From: Verticillium longisporum
Taxonomy: Eukaryota > Ascomycota > Sordariomycetes > Glomerellales > Plectosphaerellaceae
Assembly: GCA_019188255.1 (NCBI GenBank)
Contig: JAETXT010000011.1
Location: 3,410,001-3,474,000 of the forward strand
Direction of reading: 5' to 3'
Length of the DNA stretch: 64,000 nt
Shown here: piece after piece, positions 1 through 13,400 of the stretch
How positions within the stretch are numbered: position 1 is the stretch's first letter
Layout of the letters: every line of letters starts with the position of its first letter
Made by a program: the position numbers and the translations under genes
The notes under the pieces: generated by a model
Databases searched by the model: none
What the model saw: the letters and a program-made list of their open reading frames with translations, nothing else
Told to the model about the DNA's origin: nothing

Positions 1-803
1 GCAAAAATTGTACTTGTTACCGAAACTTTTATCATCTTCATCAAAGGCTGTGTTTTGAATTGATAAAGCCTGTTTGCAGAATATTTCCTTGTTGTTATTT
101 TCGGCGTTGAAACGAATCAACCCCGAAAGAGAGGATATTTCATCTTGATCAGAAGTTGCCGAGAAGCTCTTCGAGGGGTTTGGATGGAAGCGAGGTCGCA
201 CGAAGTGTTTCGAGGATGTGTGCCGCATCTTTCCAGTTGAAATGAAGGGTAAAATTGCAGGTGCGGTTGTGGGACACTGGGCCTTCTCTTCGGAGGGTGC
301 GGTTGTTCCAGATGATGGGACACTCGGAGGACGCAGTTGGCGGTTAATTGTTGCCGCGAAATTTTCCAGCGAGATAAGACATCTTGCGTGTCGGCATCCG
401 AACAAAAGCACGCAAGGCCATGGAGATGGTTTGAGGGCCTGATTTGGTAAGTTCTAGTCAGAGCAACTGGGACCGGAGTGATACGATTAGGTTGCTTCTT
501 ACCAAGCACTGGGGGTACGCAGGGCCTAAGGACCGGAGTATCTGAACCCCAACAGGCCACTTCTCGGGCCTCTTACATGCTTTCAGTTTATGCATTACTG
601 TAGAAAAAGTCTTGGGAGTTGAGAAGAGTACTTGTCTCACTGCTTCTAGCAACTAGCCTTGAGCTGACCCTCAGCCGCTAAAGACTCAACTCGCGGATTA
701 CGGCAATTCTTGAAACTCTAAACGCAAAAGACAGAAGGTCAACTTCCACCATCATTCAACATTATACAAGGCCTGAATCTTAGTCTACAAGCAACTTTAA
801 GCA
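1..803. other. intergenic, upstream of the polyketide synthase
   Basis: I see no supportable gene here. The longest open frame (minus strand, about 147 codons at 117-560) has no recognisable motif and a composition rich in Pro, Arg and Ser, as expected of chance frames. A short motif, ggtgcggttgt, occurs twice about 38 bases apart near 259 and 297, each followed by a gggacact element. The stretch presumably holds the promoter and 5' leader of the PKS starting at 804. Confidence 0.5.
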
Positions 804-3800
804 ATGGTTGTCTCACGGGATGTGCTTGTCTTTGCCGGGCAAGGGTCCGACGGGCACTTTTCTGATAAGCACACGACAGCCAGCCTGCTTGAGCGTCTTG
901 GAGACGACTCTGAGCAACTTTGGAACAGATTCCTGTCTCAATGCCACGCCTCATTCGAGAGACTTTACCGAGATCTGCCTGAAAACGAGCGATCGATATT
1001 TCCCGACAATACCCTGGCATCCTTTCCAACATCGGATGATTTCCTGTACCCATCACCGGCGTTCCATTCTCACCCGGTCTTTCAAGCGAGAAGTTTATTT
1101 ATGCGACAAATTTTAGAGCTACTCATCTACCAAGGCTATCGTGGCGAGTCTGCCGTGGTAGTGGAGGCCTCTGGGGTCTACACTGGAGCTTTGGCTGCTA
1201 TCTTGGCCTCAGCATTCACGTCGTATGATTCTGCAGAATTTGTCACCGCTGCAGTCAACGGTTTCATAGTGTCCTTCTGGGTTGGACTTCGAGCTTCGCT
1301 TCACTGCAGGGCAATCATGGGGCCCGACTGGAAAGCGAACCCCTGTGTTTTGAGCATCTTTAAAACGCGAACCCCGCAGGTTGAAAACTGCTTGTCCGAG
1401 CTCAACTCGACTCTTGACGTATGTATTCAACCCCAAGTCTCGTCAAATATGCTTAGAAAGCTGACTGAATCCGCCCCAGGCATCGGACATGCCGCTCAGA
1501 CTCTCTGCAATCTTTGACGAAGATTCAACATCAGTGACCGGACCAAGACGCAGCCTGGACAAGCTCAAATCCACCATCGCTTCACTTCCAGAGCCTGGCA
1601 CATGTCGTTGGGCGCACGTGCACGGATTTTACCACGGTGGTGATGAGATGAAGCTGGTATCAGATCAAGTCAAGAATGACATCTGCGGCATCGAGTTCCC
1701 CGACTGGGCTGTACTCCATGCTTCGCTAAGATCCACGGCCACAGGGCAAATATTCCAAGCAAACGACAAGAGTGTATCACTTCTCGGAATGGCTGTTGAA
1801 AACATATTTTGCGACTCTGTTGACTGGAAGCTCACCTGGGAGACAGCGATGGCGGCCTATGCCGAGAAAACCTGTCATGACACGAATGCTACAATTCGAG
1901 TCATCGGAATAGGGCCCTCTGCTAAGTCTTTGCTGGGCGCAAATAAGGACAAGGTCCGTGATGCTGGACTACAAGTAATCGGGCATTTCTCAGAGGAGAT
2001 AGACATGTTTGTGGACGATGACATTGCCATTGTCGGTGTGTCTGCCAACTTTCCTGGAGAAAGGGGGCTTGATGGGTTCTGGAATATCATCAACGACGCC
2101 CGAAGTTGCGCTACCGAGGTAATCGTTCATTTCAGATATATAGCTGTGTTTAACCTGACAGAATGCAACAGATCCCAGGCTCTAGATTCAAAGTCTCCGA
2201 CTATCATCAGCCCAACAGCGGAGCCCCCAATACTCCCCGACAGATGGGTTCCAGGCATGGTAACTTCCTCGATAATCCTTTCACCTTCGACACGGAGTAT
2301 TTCAACATATCTCCAAGAGAGGCCAAGTCTATGGACCCGCAGCAGCGTCTCCTGCTGCATGCTGCTGTTGAAGCCCTAGATGATGCAGGATATTCGCCTG
2401 GGGCTACCCCTAGCTTTCAGCAAACCTCCTTTGGGGTTTACGTCGGCGCAGCTACAGGTGACTATGTCGACAATCTTAGGAATGAAATCGACGTCTACTA
2501 CAGCCCAGGTAAGTAATCTACAGTCCGTGAAACACACATGCAAAGCCTTGCAATGGTGAATCACATCAGCCCTTCTATCTGACGCCGGCTGCTAGGAACT
2601 TTACGAGCATTTCTGAGCGGTCGCATCTCGTACGCCTTTGGCTTCAAAGGTCCCTCCGTCGTCACTGATACCGCATGTTCATCATCTCTGGTATCAATTT
2701 ATCATGCTTGCAAAGCTTTGCAATCCGGCGATTGCACTGCTGCGCTGGCGGGTGGCGTAAATGTTATCTCAAGCCCTGATGTAAGCAAACTTTCCCCCGG
2801 CCATTGAGCCCTTGCATCTGGGACTGACCTTGCCCTCAGATGTACCTTGGCCTTTCCAGAGCTCACTTTTTGAGCCCCACGGGCCAGTGTAAGCCCTTCG
2901 ACGCTGAGGCAGACGGTTATTGCCGAGCAGAAGGTTGTGCTTTGGTCGTTCTCAAGAAACTATCTCAAGCCCGAGCTGAAGGCGATCAAATCTATGGCAG
3001 CACCCGAGGCATCGGCGTCACCCAGTGCGGAACTGCGATGTCCATATCGCTCCCAGATTACATAACGCAGCCTGAGCTCTTCTCGCTTACTCTCCACCTG
3101 AGTAGGCTGAGCTCCGCAAGCATCGATGTCGTCGAGGCGCATGGTACAGGCACACAAGCTGGCGACTTTGCCGAGGTCTCAAGTTTATCCTCTGTTTTCA
3201 AAGGACGTCCAGCAGACAATCCGCTGCATCTTGGTTCCGTCAAAGGAAACATTGGCCACGTCGAGGCCGCGTCAGGCATCGCTGGCCTCATCAAGCTTCT
3301 CCTTATGATGAAGCATGAAACCATTCCTCGGCAGGGATCCTTCCAGACGTTGAATCCCAGGCTGACTTCCCTAGCCAACGAGCACAATCTAGTAGTCCCA
3401 AACAGTCCCCGCAAGTGGACAAGGACCAAGGGTCACCCTAGACGAGCGCTCCTGAACAATTTCGGCGCTGCTGGTTCAAACGCCGCGTTGATTCTTGAGG
3501 AAGCCCCTCGCGAAGCCTCGCCTACCAGGGTCCCGATATCACAACGCAGCCAGCATTTGCTGACAATGTCTGCGAAGAGCGCCAAAGCTCTGGAGCGCTT
3601 GAGATCAGACTACGCCTCTTTCCTTGACAAAAACCGACATTGCATGATACAAGACATATGCTACACTTCCAGTGTCAGGCGGCGTCATCACAAAGAATTC
3701 CGTTGGTCTGCCGCTGCGGCTAATATTGATGACTTGTTGGTGCAGATACAGACAACGGCTGCATCTCCGCAACGAATTGTTTCAAAACCGTCGAAAACAG

Positions 3801-6800
3801 TGTTCGTATTCGCTGGTCAAGGTGGTGCCCACGAAGGTATGAGTGCCGAGCTTCTGCGCACATCTTCAGTCTTTCGGGATGCCGTTCGGGAGTGTGATAC
3901 CATCCTCCGGCGGCATGAATTCCCAACGGTCGAATCCTATCTAGACCCGACGACTTCTGCAGTTAGCCATGCTTCAGTGCACGAAAGGAATGGTATTATT
4001 TTGGTTCAGTGCGCATGCTTTGTATTGCAGTATGCGTTGACGCGGCTCCTGCGGAGCTTCGGGTTGACCCCGGACCTTGTTTTGGGCCATAGGTCAGTAC
4101 TACCTCTTATCACGCTACTTTCACCCTACTGATGGATTTGGTTTACAGCATTGGAGAGTATGCCGCACTCGTCACTGCAGAGGCCCTTGGGCTGAATGAT
4201 GCCTTGCTGTTCGTTGCTAGGAGAGCAGAACTGATGGTAAACCACTGCGAGGCAGGGGAGTCTGGCATGCTGGCGTGTCGAATGTCTCCTCCAGATGCCT
4301 CACGATTCCTTCAAAAAAGATTCACTGCATCAACTGACGAGTTAGTCGTGGCATGCCACAACAGCCCAGAGGACTTCGTTATTGCCGGTCCTACCGCACG
4401 CCTCATTCAAGTTTCTGAGGTGTTGAAGGCCGAGGGCATTAAAAGCAAGCTGCTGAATGTTTCCTATGGATTCCATTCACCAGTCATGAATGCGATAACG
4501 CCCGGTCTGATGAATGTCGCCTCATCCATGGCCATCTGTCGGCCTAGCATACAGGTTGGCTCCAGCGTTCTCGGACAGCTGATACAAGGACACGAAATCC
4601 TTAGTCCAGAATATTTTGTCAACCAGACAAGCCATCCAGTCTTGTTCATGGAGCTTCTGGCAGATATCCAGTCCAAGAATTCACAAACGACTCTGCAGGT
4701 GATAGAAATCGGACCATCGACATCAAGTACGTTTATTCTCATACCAGGCTCCATTTTTATACAGTCATTCTTGAGTGATACTTATTGTTTTCTACAGCAA
4801 GTTCTATGTTGAAGTCGTCGTTCACGCAAATTCCATATTCGTACTTGCCATCACTGCGACCATCCGAGTCCCCTTGGACAACGATCACATCCGCACTTCA
4901 AGGCCTTTACCAGTCAGGGCGGGACCTCAACTGGGATGCAGTCTTCACAGACGAGTCGCCACGCTTTTTGAAGGAGGTGCCGTGCCAAATTCTTGATGGC
5001 AAAGAGTATGTGGTTCGATATCATGAGCCAACGTCCACAAACAAGCCTGCTAAGGACGTCGATTCCAACTTGTCCTCAACTGGCTTCGAATTGTTGGCCT
5101 CATCTGCCATGACCGCTCTCAAAGATGGGTCAAGCATTTTCCATGTCCCGATCGCTAGGTTCTCGAAACTCATCGAGGCACATGCTGTTGGAGGCGTCCC
5201 GCTCTGCCCAGCATCTGTCTACCTCGAACTGGCCTTAGAGGCGCTTTCAGTGACCAATACCACCTTCAACGCCCCGAGGTGGTACTCGGTCGATAATGTC
5301 TGCTTCGAACACCCTTTGGTGTTCTCAAAGGTCAGGTCAGACGTTGTGGAAGTCAACGTACAGTCGACTAGGCAAATCGCTTCACTTGGATCATCTCGTT
5401 TCTCCATTTCGAATCGCGACCATGGCCACCTCAACTGTTCCGGTTCCATCTCCCCCATGGTTGAACAGTCTATCGAGGAGCTCTTCATGTTGAAAAGTGC
5501 GTACGTCAGGAAGCAAAAGGCCATTTTGTTCCAACTCGCAGCTTCCAACACCCTGGAGACGTTTACTGCTCGAACAATTTACGATGTCATATTCCCTCGC
5601 GTTGTATCATATTCGGAGCCATTTCGGACCCTCAAACATCTTACGATCAGCTCGTTTGGTTTAGAAGGCTACGGCACGTTCCAGCTCCCCACTACTCCGC
5701 AGACCGGCAAATTCGTCTCCCCACCCCCGTTCGTGGACACCATGCTACATGCAGCCGGGTTTATTGCGAACGCCAAAGCGGATGTCAAAACAGCATGCAT
5801 ATGTGTGAGCCTCGGCCGAATCGTGCTTCCGGACATGTCGAAACTTCAACCAGGTGGCCAAATGGACATCTACTGCAGCCTACTCGACGTGGGTGACAGC
5901 ACTCTGGCAGATGCATATGTTCTCGATCAAGACGGCCAGATTGTTTCATTTGCGGAAGGAATGCGTTTCAAGAAGATTCGCCTCAGCTCTTTCCAAGCTG
6001 TCTTGTCCCGTGCAACGCAGACAGAAGGCAAAAATAGAACCGAGTCGTTGCCCAAGCAGGTTGAGGGACTGCTCAGGAATCCGAAGCCCCAAAACAGCTC
6101 AAGGTTGCAGATACAGGCACCCCCGACGCCGTCCGAATCTATGGCAGAGGTATTGAACCACATGGTTCAGTCTGTGTGCGGCGTCTCTTTGGAGTCATCC
6201 TCCGGTCGAACGTTGACCGAGCTGGGCATTGACAGCTTGCTATTTATTGAGCTGTCACAGGCCATTGCGTCGCGTTTCCCAAATCTCGTTGTGTCAACGA
6301 GCGAGATCGAAAGATGCCAGACTATGAACGACCTGATTCAGCTACTGGCCAAGGCTCAAGGACATGATGATGTTTCCATGGCTCTGCCACGCTCGGTGTT
6401 ATCTGGTCACCTGGTACCTCAGGGCAACAACCCGCCGTCACCACCAACAGAGCCTGTGGGAACCGATGTTGCGTCCGAGGTTCGGGAGCTGTTCGTTGAC
6501 ATCTGTGGGAGGTCCGTTACCGCTGAGGACAAGGACGCAAGTCTTGCTTCTCTTGGGGTGGACTCCTTACTTTCCATCGAGCTCATTCACGAACTCCGCC
6601 ATCGATTCGGCTTGGATCTTGAGGCGCTGCAGTCCACCATCTCAGATATGAGCATCAACAACATCGAGGCTCTATACGCTGCGAACATTGCATCTTCGAG
6701 TAATGATGTTCCGTACTCTGGCGACATCCTTGTGTCCTTTCCTGACCAGTCCTGCGACCTCGCAGAGCCAGAACTGCCCCTCCGAAAGGCAAACGATGAA

Positions 6801-7730
6801 CGAGGTGCCACCGACATCTTCTCACATCTCATCCCATCGACCTTCCCTCAAATTCTGCAAACTGGCGATTCTGAAATAGCGCCCTACAAGTCACCTCTCT
6901 ACTTGTTTCACGATGGCAGCGGATTATCGAGCATGTATGCTCGCGTGAAGCCCCTCGGACGGTCTGTCCGAGGCATCTTCAGTCCCGATATCCCTGCCAT
7001 TGACCCCACGATTCAGTCCATGCAAGAGCTGGCATCCCGATACATTATGCAAGCAAATTTGATGTCTGAGAAGGGACCGATTCTCTGTGGTGAGTGCAAA
7101 CAGTGGCAGTTGCGGTAGAATCCTTTGGTCAATTTGCTCACCCAAATCAGGCTGGTCATTCGGTGGCGTGCTAGCGCTTGAGGTCTCCCACCAACTGCAA
7201 CAGCGCGGAAACTCGCCAAGAGGCATCATTCTCATCGATTCTCCCTTGCCAGTTGAGCATAAGCCCCTACCAGAGGAGATCATCTCCCGTGTCGTCAGGA
7301 AATTTCCGAGTCTGCATGAATCAGGGGCCGCAGCAAAGGTGCGATCTTGCGTCGAGGCCCAGTTCCGTCGTCATGCAGGTCTCTTGAAGAGATACAGCCC
7401 TCTACCTCTTAGAGGTGACGTTCCTTGCGTTTCCATTGTCTGCATGAAGACAATCGATACCCAAGCACTTTGCGGCGTTTCGTATCCCTGGCTTTCCGAT
7501 AGTGGCTTTCGAGACGAGTCATTGAAGGGCTGGGAGAGACTCCTTGGCCGTGAAATCCCCGTTTTAGAGATTGACTGCAACCATTTTGAAGTGTTTGACG
7601 CGCCGAATGTAAGTGACCCCTCATCTTCATGATGACACGACTGGCAATTGTACTTACGCTGGCGCAGATTGATGAGGTCTCCGCGCGGCTGGAGAGAGCG
7701 TGTGAGATACTAGACAGAGTTGAAGAATAG
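804..7730 (+). CDS. non-reducing polyketide synthase, SAT-KS-AT-PT-ACP-ACP-TE
   Basis: Iterative type I non-reducing PKS making an aromatic polyketide from acyl-CoA starter and malonyl-CoA. Exons: 804-1418, 1480-2118, 2172-2508, 2596-2780, 2840-4092, 4149-4726, 4798-7089, 7151-7608, 7668-7730; all phases agree, giving 2139 aa. Visible sites: KS Cys558 (DTACSSS), His693 (EAHGTGT) and His732 ([11 protein letters not shown]); AT Ser1010 ([10 protein letters not shown], split by an intron); PT His1331 ([10 protein letters not shown]) and Asp1516; ACP serines 1682 and 1792 (IDSLL, VDSLL); TE Ser1969 (GWSFGG) and His2111. The SAT motif GxCxG reads GVYTG, so the usual Cys is Tyr126. Architecture and length match orsellinic-acid-type synthases, but product assignment is inference. 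The start is the first ATG of the SAT frame. An MFS transporter follows on the same strand. Confidence 0.95.
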
Positions 7731-8508
7731 GCGTTGGTTGAGGCTACGGTTTTGCGTATATGACACGTGCTGCTCGCGGTGAATTCTTTCCATTTATGAG
7801 TTGGACCAGGTAGTAATAGGAGTTCATGAGTTCCTTCAATTGCATCTTCGCTCCAGAGTTCCATCTTTCAATTCAGCATTGGCTGTTCGGACTGTCCAGG
7901 GCTCAGGTGCCCAAGGAACAACACCACTTGCAAATGCAAGCGACTTCCGCAGTACAATTGCTCAATAGTGACTCTTTTTTTGAGAGATATCGTCACAGTT
8001 GTCGCACCTTTGCGAATGACGAAAGCTTACTCTCCCAACACCTTGGAGATTAATCCTCCCCTAAATCCAGATTTCGTACCATGACATTGGAGAATACATC
8101 GGCTTTCCACCGTGTTCAAGATTCATCAGCAGATCAAGAAGTTGACGATTACCCTTTCTTTGATGAGCATCAAGTTTTGGGCCCCCACGAACGCCAGAGG
8201 CGCCAACCTGCTGGGACTGCATGAATAATTCACTGACGTGGTACCCCCACGATTGCGTGCTCGAACCACATCCACACCTACATCATCCAGCTGCGAGAGG
8301 GGCAAAATGGATGCAGACCAAGGCGTGTGGAGATCCGCGCTTGTAAAATCTTCAAAATCTTGCATCTGGGCATCGCGTTATCAATATTGTGAGACATTGT
8401 CGCAAAACTCCTTGTCTGGTCATCGACGTCGACGCTGGAAGCGCACCAAATCGGCCTCGGTACGAAATTCACGCAGCCTTACATCGGGGAGAGCAATTGT
8501 ATTTGAAT
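7731..8508. other. intergenic between PKS and transporter
   Basis: Holds the PKS 3' end and transporter promoter. Open frames here begin at non-ATG codons or lack motifs, so I call no gene. The transporter frame stays open upstream to about 8389 but contains no ATG before 8509. Confidence 0.5.
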
Positions 8509-10456
8509 ATGAAGTCTACTCATCTTCCTCTGCAAGACGAGGAAGATGTTCTGGGGTCGCAACATGATATTCCACCTGGGGCAGTTACCGGAGAGGCGGC
8601 AGAGGACTCGGAAACAACACTCGCCCCTCGCGAGGACCAGCCACTGCTTCAATCACCAGACGCAGATGTTGGTGATGCTTGGACCCCACCATCAGGCTTC
8701 GGATGGATAGAGCTTGCCATCATGTCCAACGTTTTCCTATATGGCTTTGACGGAACGATCACCGCGGCTACATACGCCATCATCAGTTCCGATTTTGATG
8801 CCGCCAACACCGCATCTTGGCTCACTACTTCGTACCTGGTGACGAGCACCGCGTTTCAGCCACTGTACGGACGCTTTTCCGACATATTTGGAAGAAGAGT
8901 ATGCTTTTTCGTCAGCACCATCACTTTTGGGCTTGGCTGTCTCGGTTGTGGATTGGCAAATCATATCGTTGTTCTCAACTGCATGCGGGCACTGACAGGA
9001 TTTGGTGGTGGAGGTTTGATGACAATGGGTGAGTGCACTGGTTCATTCGCTGAGTCGATTTTCTAATGAATGTTCAGCAACAATCGTCAATTCCGATATG
9101 ATCCCTTTCCGCAAGAGAGGCATGTACCAGGCCATGCAAAACGGCATGTTTGGGTTTGGCGCAGTAGCAGGCGCCTCATTTGGCGGCTCTATCGCAGACT
9201 ACATTGGTTGGCGTTGGTGCTTCCTCCTACAGGTTCCCATTTCGCTTGTGGCGCTTGTCCTGGGTGCTTTCGTGATCAAGAACCCTGAGGGTGGGTTCGA
9301 TATCGACACAAAGGACTTGCGGGCCGTTTGGACTCACGTTGATGTTTCGGGAGCACTTCTCCTGGTAACTGCCGTGTCCGTCCAACTCATCGGCCTCAAT
9401 CTGGGCGGTAATGAATTACCTTGGGGTAGCCCAGTAGTCGTTGGAACTCTTGTTGGCAGTGTTGTGTTGCTTGCTCTGTTCTTCTTGGTTGAGGCAAGGA
9501 CACGAGCAATCCCCGTCATCCCGTTGCGGATGCTCAAGGGCAGGCTTCCTGTCTTGACCCAACTTTCCAACGTCTGTGCTGGCTTTGCTGCATATGCGGT
9601 AAGTGAATGATCTTCGTGTGAACTTGACTATTGCTAATGAACACAATTAGTATCTGTTCATGCTGCCCCTATTTTTCCAAGTGGTTTTGCTCGATTCTGC
9701 TACGAAAGCAGGAGCCCGGCTGGCGATCCCATCTCTCGCCACACCATTGGGAGGGCTCGTGGCCGGCATCGTCATGTCTCGTTGGGGCAAACTGATCTGG
9801 CTTATCAGGTTGGGTGCGCTCCTTATGCTCTTCGGAAACGGCCTCGTTACGTCTTTGCAATTCGAAGATTCCAAATGGAAATACTTGCTGTACATCTTTC
9901 CCGCAAACTTGGGCCAGGGCATCATCTACCCTTCGATCCTCTTCACTACCCTTGCCTCATTCGACCATGCAGGTAAGCGATCAATTCGTGCTGCCATAAT
10001 GGAAGGGTTTCCAACTGATTGGCTTTTAGATCATGCCGTCTCGGCCTCGACCGTCTACCTTGTTCGCTCGCTGGGAACGGTTTGGGGAGTTGCCATCACC
10101 TCTGCTATCGTTCAGACCACCCTGAGTGTCCGGCTTCCCGCAGTTCTTGGTGACATACCAAACAAAGAACAGGCAAGTGACACTTTGATTGCCACTCGAA
10201 GCTTACTCCGACTGTTGTCCAACAGCTGGACTCTACCATGGGTGAAATCAGGATTGACTTCGCCTAGCTTATCGAAGAGATCCGCCATTCGGTCACAGCG
10301 CTCAAGTCAGCGCCAGTCGAGGTCCGGCTGCCTGTCCGCCTCGTCTACTACGAAGGTATCAAGTATGCATTCGCCGCATCTACGGCCGCCGCTGGGATAT
10401 CTTTCGTGGCCGCCCTCTTCGCTCACCCCCGAGGTTTGCGCAGCACTCACAAGTAA
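8509..10456 (+). CDS. MFS transporter, 14-TM DHA2/VBA-like
   Basis: Major facilitator of the plasma or vacuolar membrane. Exons 8509-9028, 9078-9598, 9651-9972, 10030-10172 and 10268-10456 give 564 aa. After a hydrophilic N-terminus of about 65 aa come many hydrophobic segments; the loop between the second and third has motif A (GRFSDIFGRR), and GGSIADYIGWRWCF suits the drug:H+ antiporter group. The tail segment DHAVSASTVYLVRSLG recalls yeast Vba basic amino acid transporters, so either metabolite export or vacuolar transport is possible. The last intron begins with AG|GCAAGT, a GC-AG intron; without it the C-terminal membrane segment is lost. The start is the first ATG in frame. Its position just downstream of the PKS suggests product export, which is inference. 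Confidence 0.88.
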
Positions 10457-13400
10457 AGAATGAGGTTTCAGACCGCAAGGACCACATTACGCGGGGATGT
10501 CGACACTGCATTCTTGGGAGGGTGACGGGAGGGGCCGGAACTTTAAAATCGCGATAGAAGAAGAAACATTTTAAACTTTCGGCGTTGAAGGCTTTTCCTG
10601 GCCAACGGCCCCGCACCACGAGACTTGATTGATGCTTGATGGAAATCCGGGGTAAGCGGGCGAAAAGCTTGTAATTGACTTCCCCATGCACGGTTCAACA
10701 GTCAGATCAACCAAAGTAGCCGCGTGCATGGTCGAGACTGCACTTCAGCAGGCCAAGACATTGACCAGATTTTCGATTGAAGCATGTTTGATCATGATAT
10801 GGGCAGGGAGAGGCAACACGCGAGACATGTTAAGGCGAGAAATGTTAAAGCTGACTTGTGTGCAGATGCACAGACGCGATAGTCGGGGAAGACGGCTCGG
10901 TCTGGCTGACCGACAGGGTGTCGCCTCATGCTGACCTCGTTAGTCGGGTCAGCCTCTAGTCATAGAGAGGGGTGAATCATAGTGACAGGGAGCTATTCTG
11001 TATGTTGAACTGTTGTCATACTGGCAATACGACCTCAATCCCATAGCAATACTGAACTTCCTCCAATGATGCTTCGATTCTCCTTGCAAGCCGAGTCAGT
11101 TTCCTGATTTCCCTGGTTCATTAAACAGAACGCTTTGCATCGCGGGGTATCAAAGCTCACAAGATGAACTTCCACCAATACCAAGAGAAACCCGATAGAT
11201 GCGTTTTATGGATGAATGTCCTGCAGGTAAAGGTATCATATTCCGGTCTCAGTTGTTGACGCGCGCTAACAGGAAGGGCCATGTCATATTTCCCTGCATC
11301 TCACTTGTCATGTCGTGGAAACGGGATTCGAAGTTTCTCCGGATGACAACCGAAAATCTCGTGCGTGAATTGCGGTTCGTAAGGGTCACGAGCTACCATT
11401 CACTGCATACGACCGGCGGGCGGATCGGCAGAGGACTGAGCATCGTCTATCTTTCGACACGCTGGCCGAGATGAAGATCTGCAAGTCGTCACTGGATTGG
11501 TGGAGAGTCGGTTTCGATCTGCATACTAGGACGGCCAGGTTCTCTGCTAAAATACTTCCATCATTGCCCACAATCCAGAGACGCACCCTCGTGGCAGTGC
11601 AGTCATCGGTTCACGGGCTCAAAATCTTGATGAAGCATTATGCGGGACGATCATGACTGGCTGCAGGAGCCGGTCTGGGGAAACGAAGGCAGCAAGCAAG
11701 AAAGAAAAATCACTCTGCATCGAAGGTTTCCCCAGCTCTTGAGGTGCATGCTGTCCTGCATTTTTCCCATGCCACGCTCTCGGATGTTATTTTTCCCCGC
11801 CTCCTGCTCGGTACATGTGTCGCCTGTGGGCCGCAATTCCCCAGGTACAGATTGGGCAGGTTGGCAATGCGGAGACGTCACATCACAGGAATCCGCCCCT
11901 GCACCCCATGTTTTGGATTTGCTTTTGGGTGCTGCTTGGACGCAGAGCCGGGAGACGACCGGGAGAATGATGACCGAGATGAAATTGTACCTGACAATGA
12001 CCTCGTCCGCATCTGGCAAACTCGTCGTGCAAATGACTTGACAATACGGAGTCGCCTAACTCGAGTTGACATGGCGCAAGTTGCTTTCATCTCAAAGGCT
12101 GAGGTAGAACCTAGACGACATGGACTATGAGCACTGCTGAATACGTTGAACAGCATCGGGTCACCGTCCCGTCTTCGAGATGTACATTGAAGCATCTTCG
12201 TCGGGACCATCGGTTTAACCCTGGGAGAGGCGTTTTCCTGCCGCACCACCAACAGCGTACTTCCTGCTCTCCTCCTCCTGACTAACATCTTCCGTCGACA
12301 AGATGGCCGAACAAGGTCAGCTCCTGATACTGCAGGCCCGTTGCAGGTCTCCACTCGATCATGTGTGCCAGAGTGGAGGTGAGAGGTTGCATCACCAGTG
12401 AGGACTAGCCAAGTTGAGACGATTGAGATGACAGCCCCGAGATACCAAAACGGTGCAAGACTGGTGGACTCTGGCGAGTCTCCCGCTTTGCGTTGTAGCG
12501 TGCACATTGATCAAACCATTTTGGCCAGAAACAGATGGATCAAGACATGGGTGTTTGGGAGAACGATCTTCCCGGCGCTTTGTGGCGTCCAAGTAGCACA
12601 GCTGCTGCGTGGTGTTGATGTTGCCTGACTCTACGATACGAAGATTTTCCTACATTCACGCTGTGAAAGAGCTCTGATGCTCTCGGAGCCGGCATCGAAC
12701 GCGAGACCGACACTGCAATCGTCAGTGGCAGAGTTGCATCGGTCATCCCGGGCAATGGGTCTCTGCAGCTGTCGAACGTCCAGGACACCGGGTGCATGAT
12801 ATCAGAACATGACCACGACAGACGGCGACCTCATTGCTCCGGCATTGGTGACAAGGGCACACCGGAAAATGCAACCGGAAACGATCATGTCCCCCCGAGC
12901 ATCTCGAAATTGCCCGATGTTATTTTGCGAAAAGCATGTCTTGGGATTGACCCTCTTTCAAGGTGCATCAGGTCCGCGATGCTGGCCTGGGCAGGGCTTG
13001 GAGGCCCGCTCGCCCAGTCTTGGAGTCGAGCGCTTGCCCCCCTGATCCTGTGTAACGCCGGGACGGCGTGAAAGGCCCAGAACTGAATGATTAATATCCA
13101 CGTACTTGGCGCCATTGCTCATTGTGGAGTTTGGGGGCGGGCGAGGCCTGGAAATTGGAGGACGTTTCGAATGAGCTGGCGGGTTTTAGGGGAGGGGCCA
13201 AGTGGGCGAGATGCGAGATCCGAGCCTGAACTCCTTGCCACACGCGTGGGAGGGTGGTACATGCGCAGATAAGCTTCAATTACATCCACCGATCCCCTTG
13301 CGCGGGAATCGAGGTTCCCTAACATTAAGTTTTCTGGAAGCGATTCCCGGGCTACTAGCAGTACTACTGCCACCTTAAATCGTGCGTGTGTTGTTTATTC

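Noticed and set aside
117..560. 147-codon minus-strand frame upstream of the PKS
   Set aside because: No motif, biased composition, and a non-conserved look; most likely chance.
8389..8508. 40-codon N-terminal extension of the MFS transporter
   Set aside because: Starts at GTG and contains no ATG before 8509, unsuitable for a fungal nuclear gene.
11878..12507. 209-codon minus-strand frame in the gene-poor region
   Set aside because: Overlaps open frames on the other strand, lacks domain or signal features, and no splice partner was evident.
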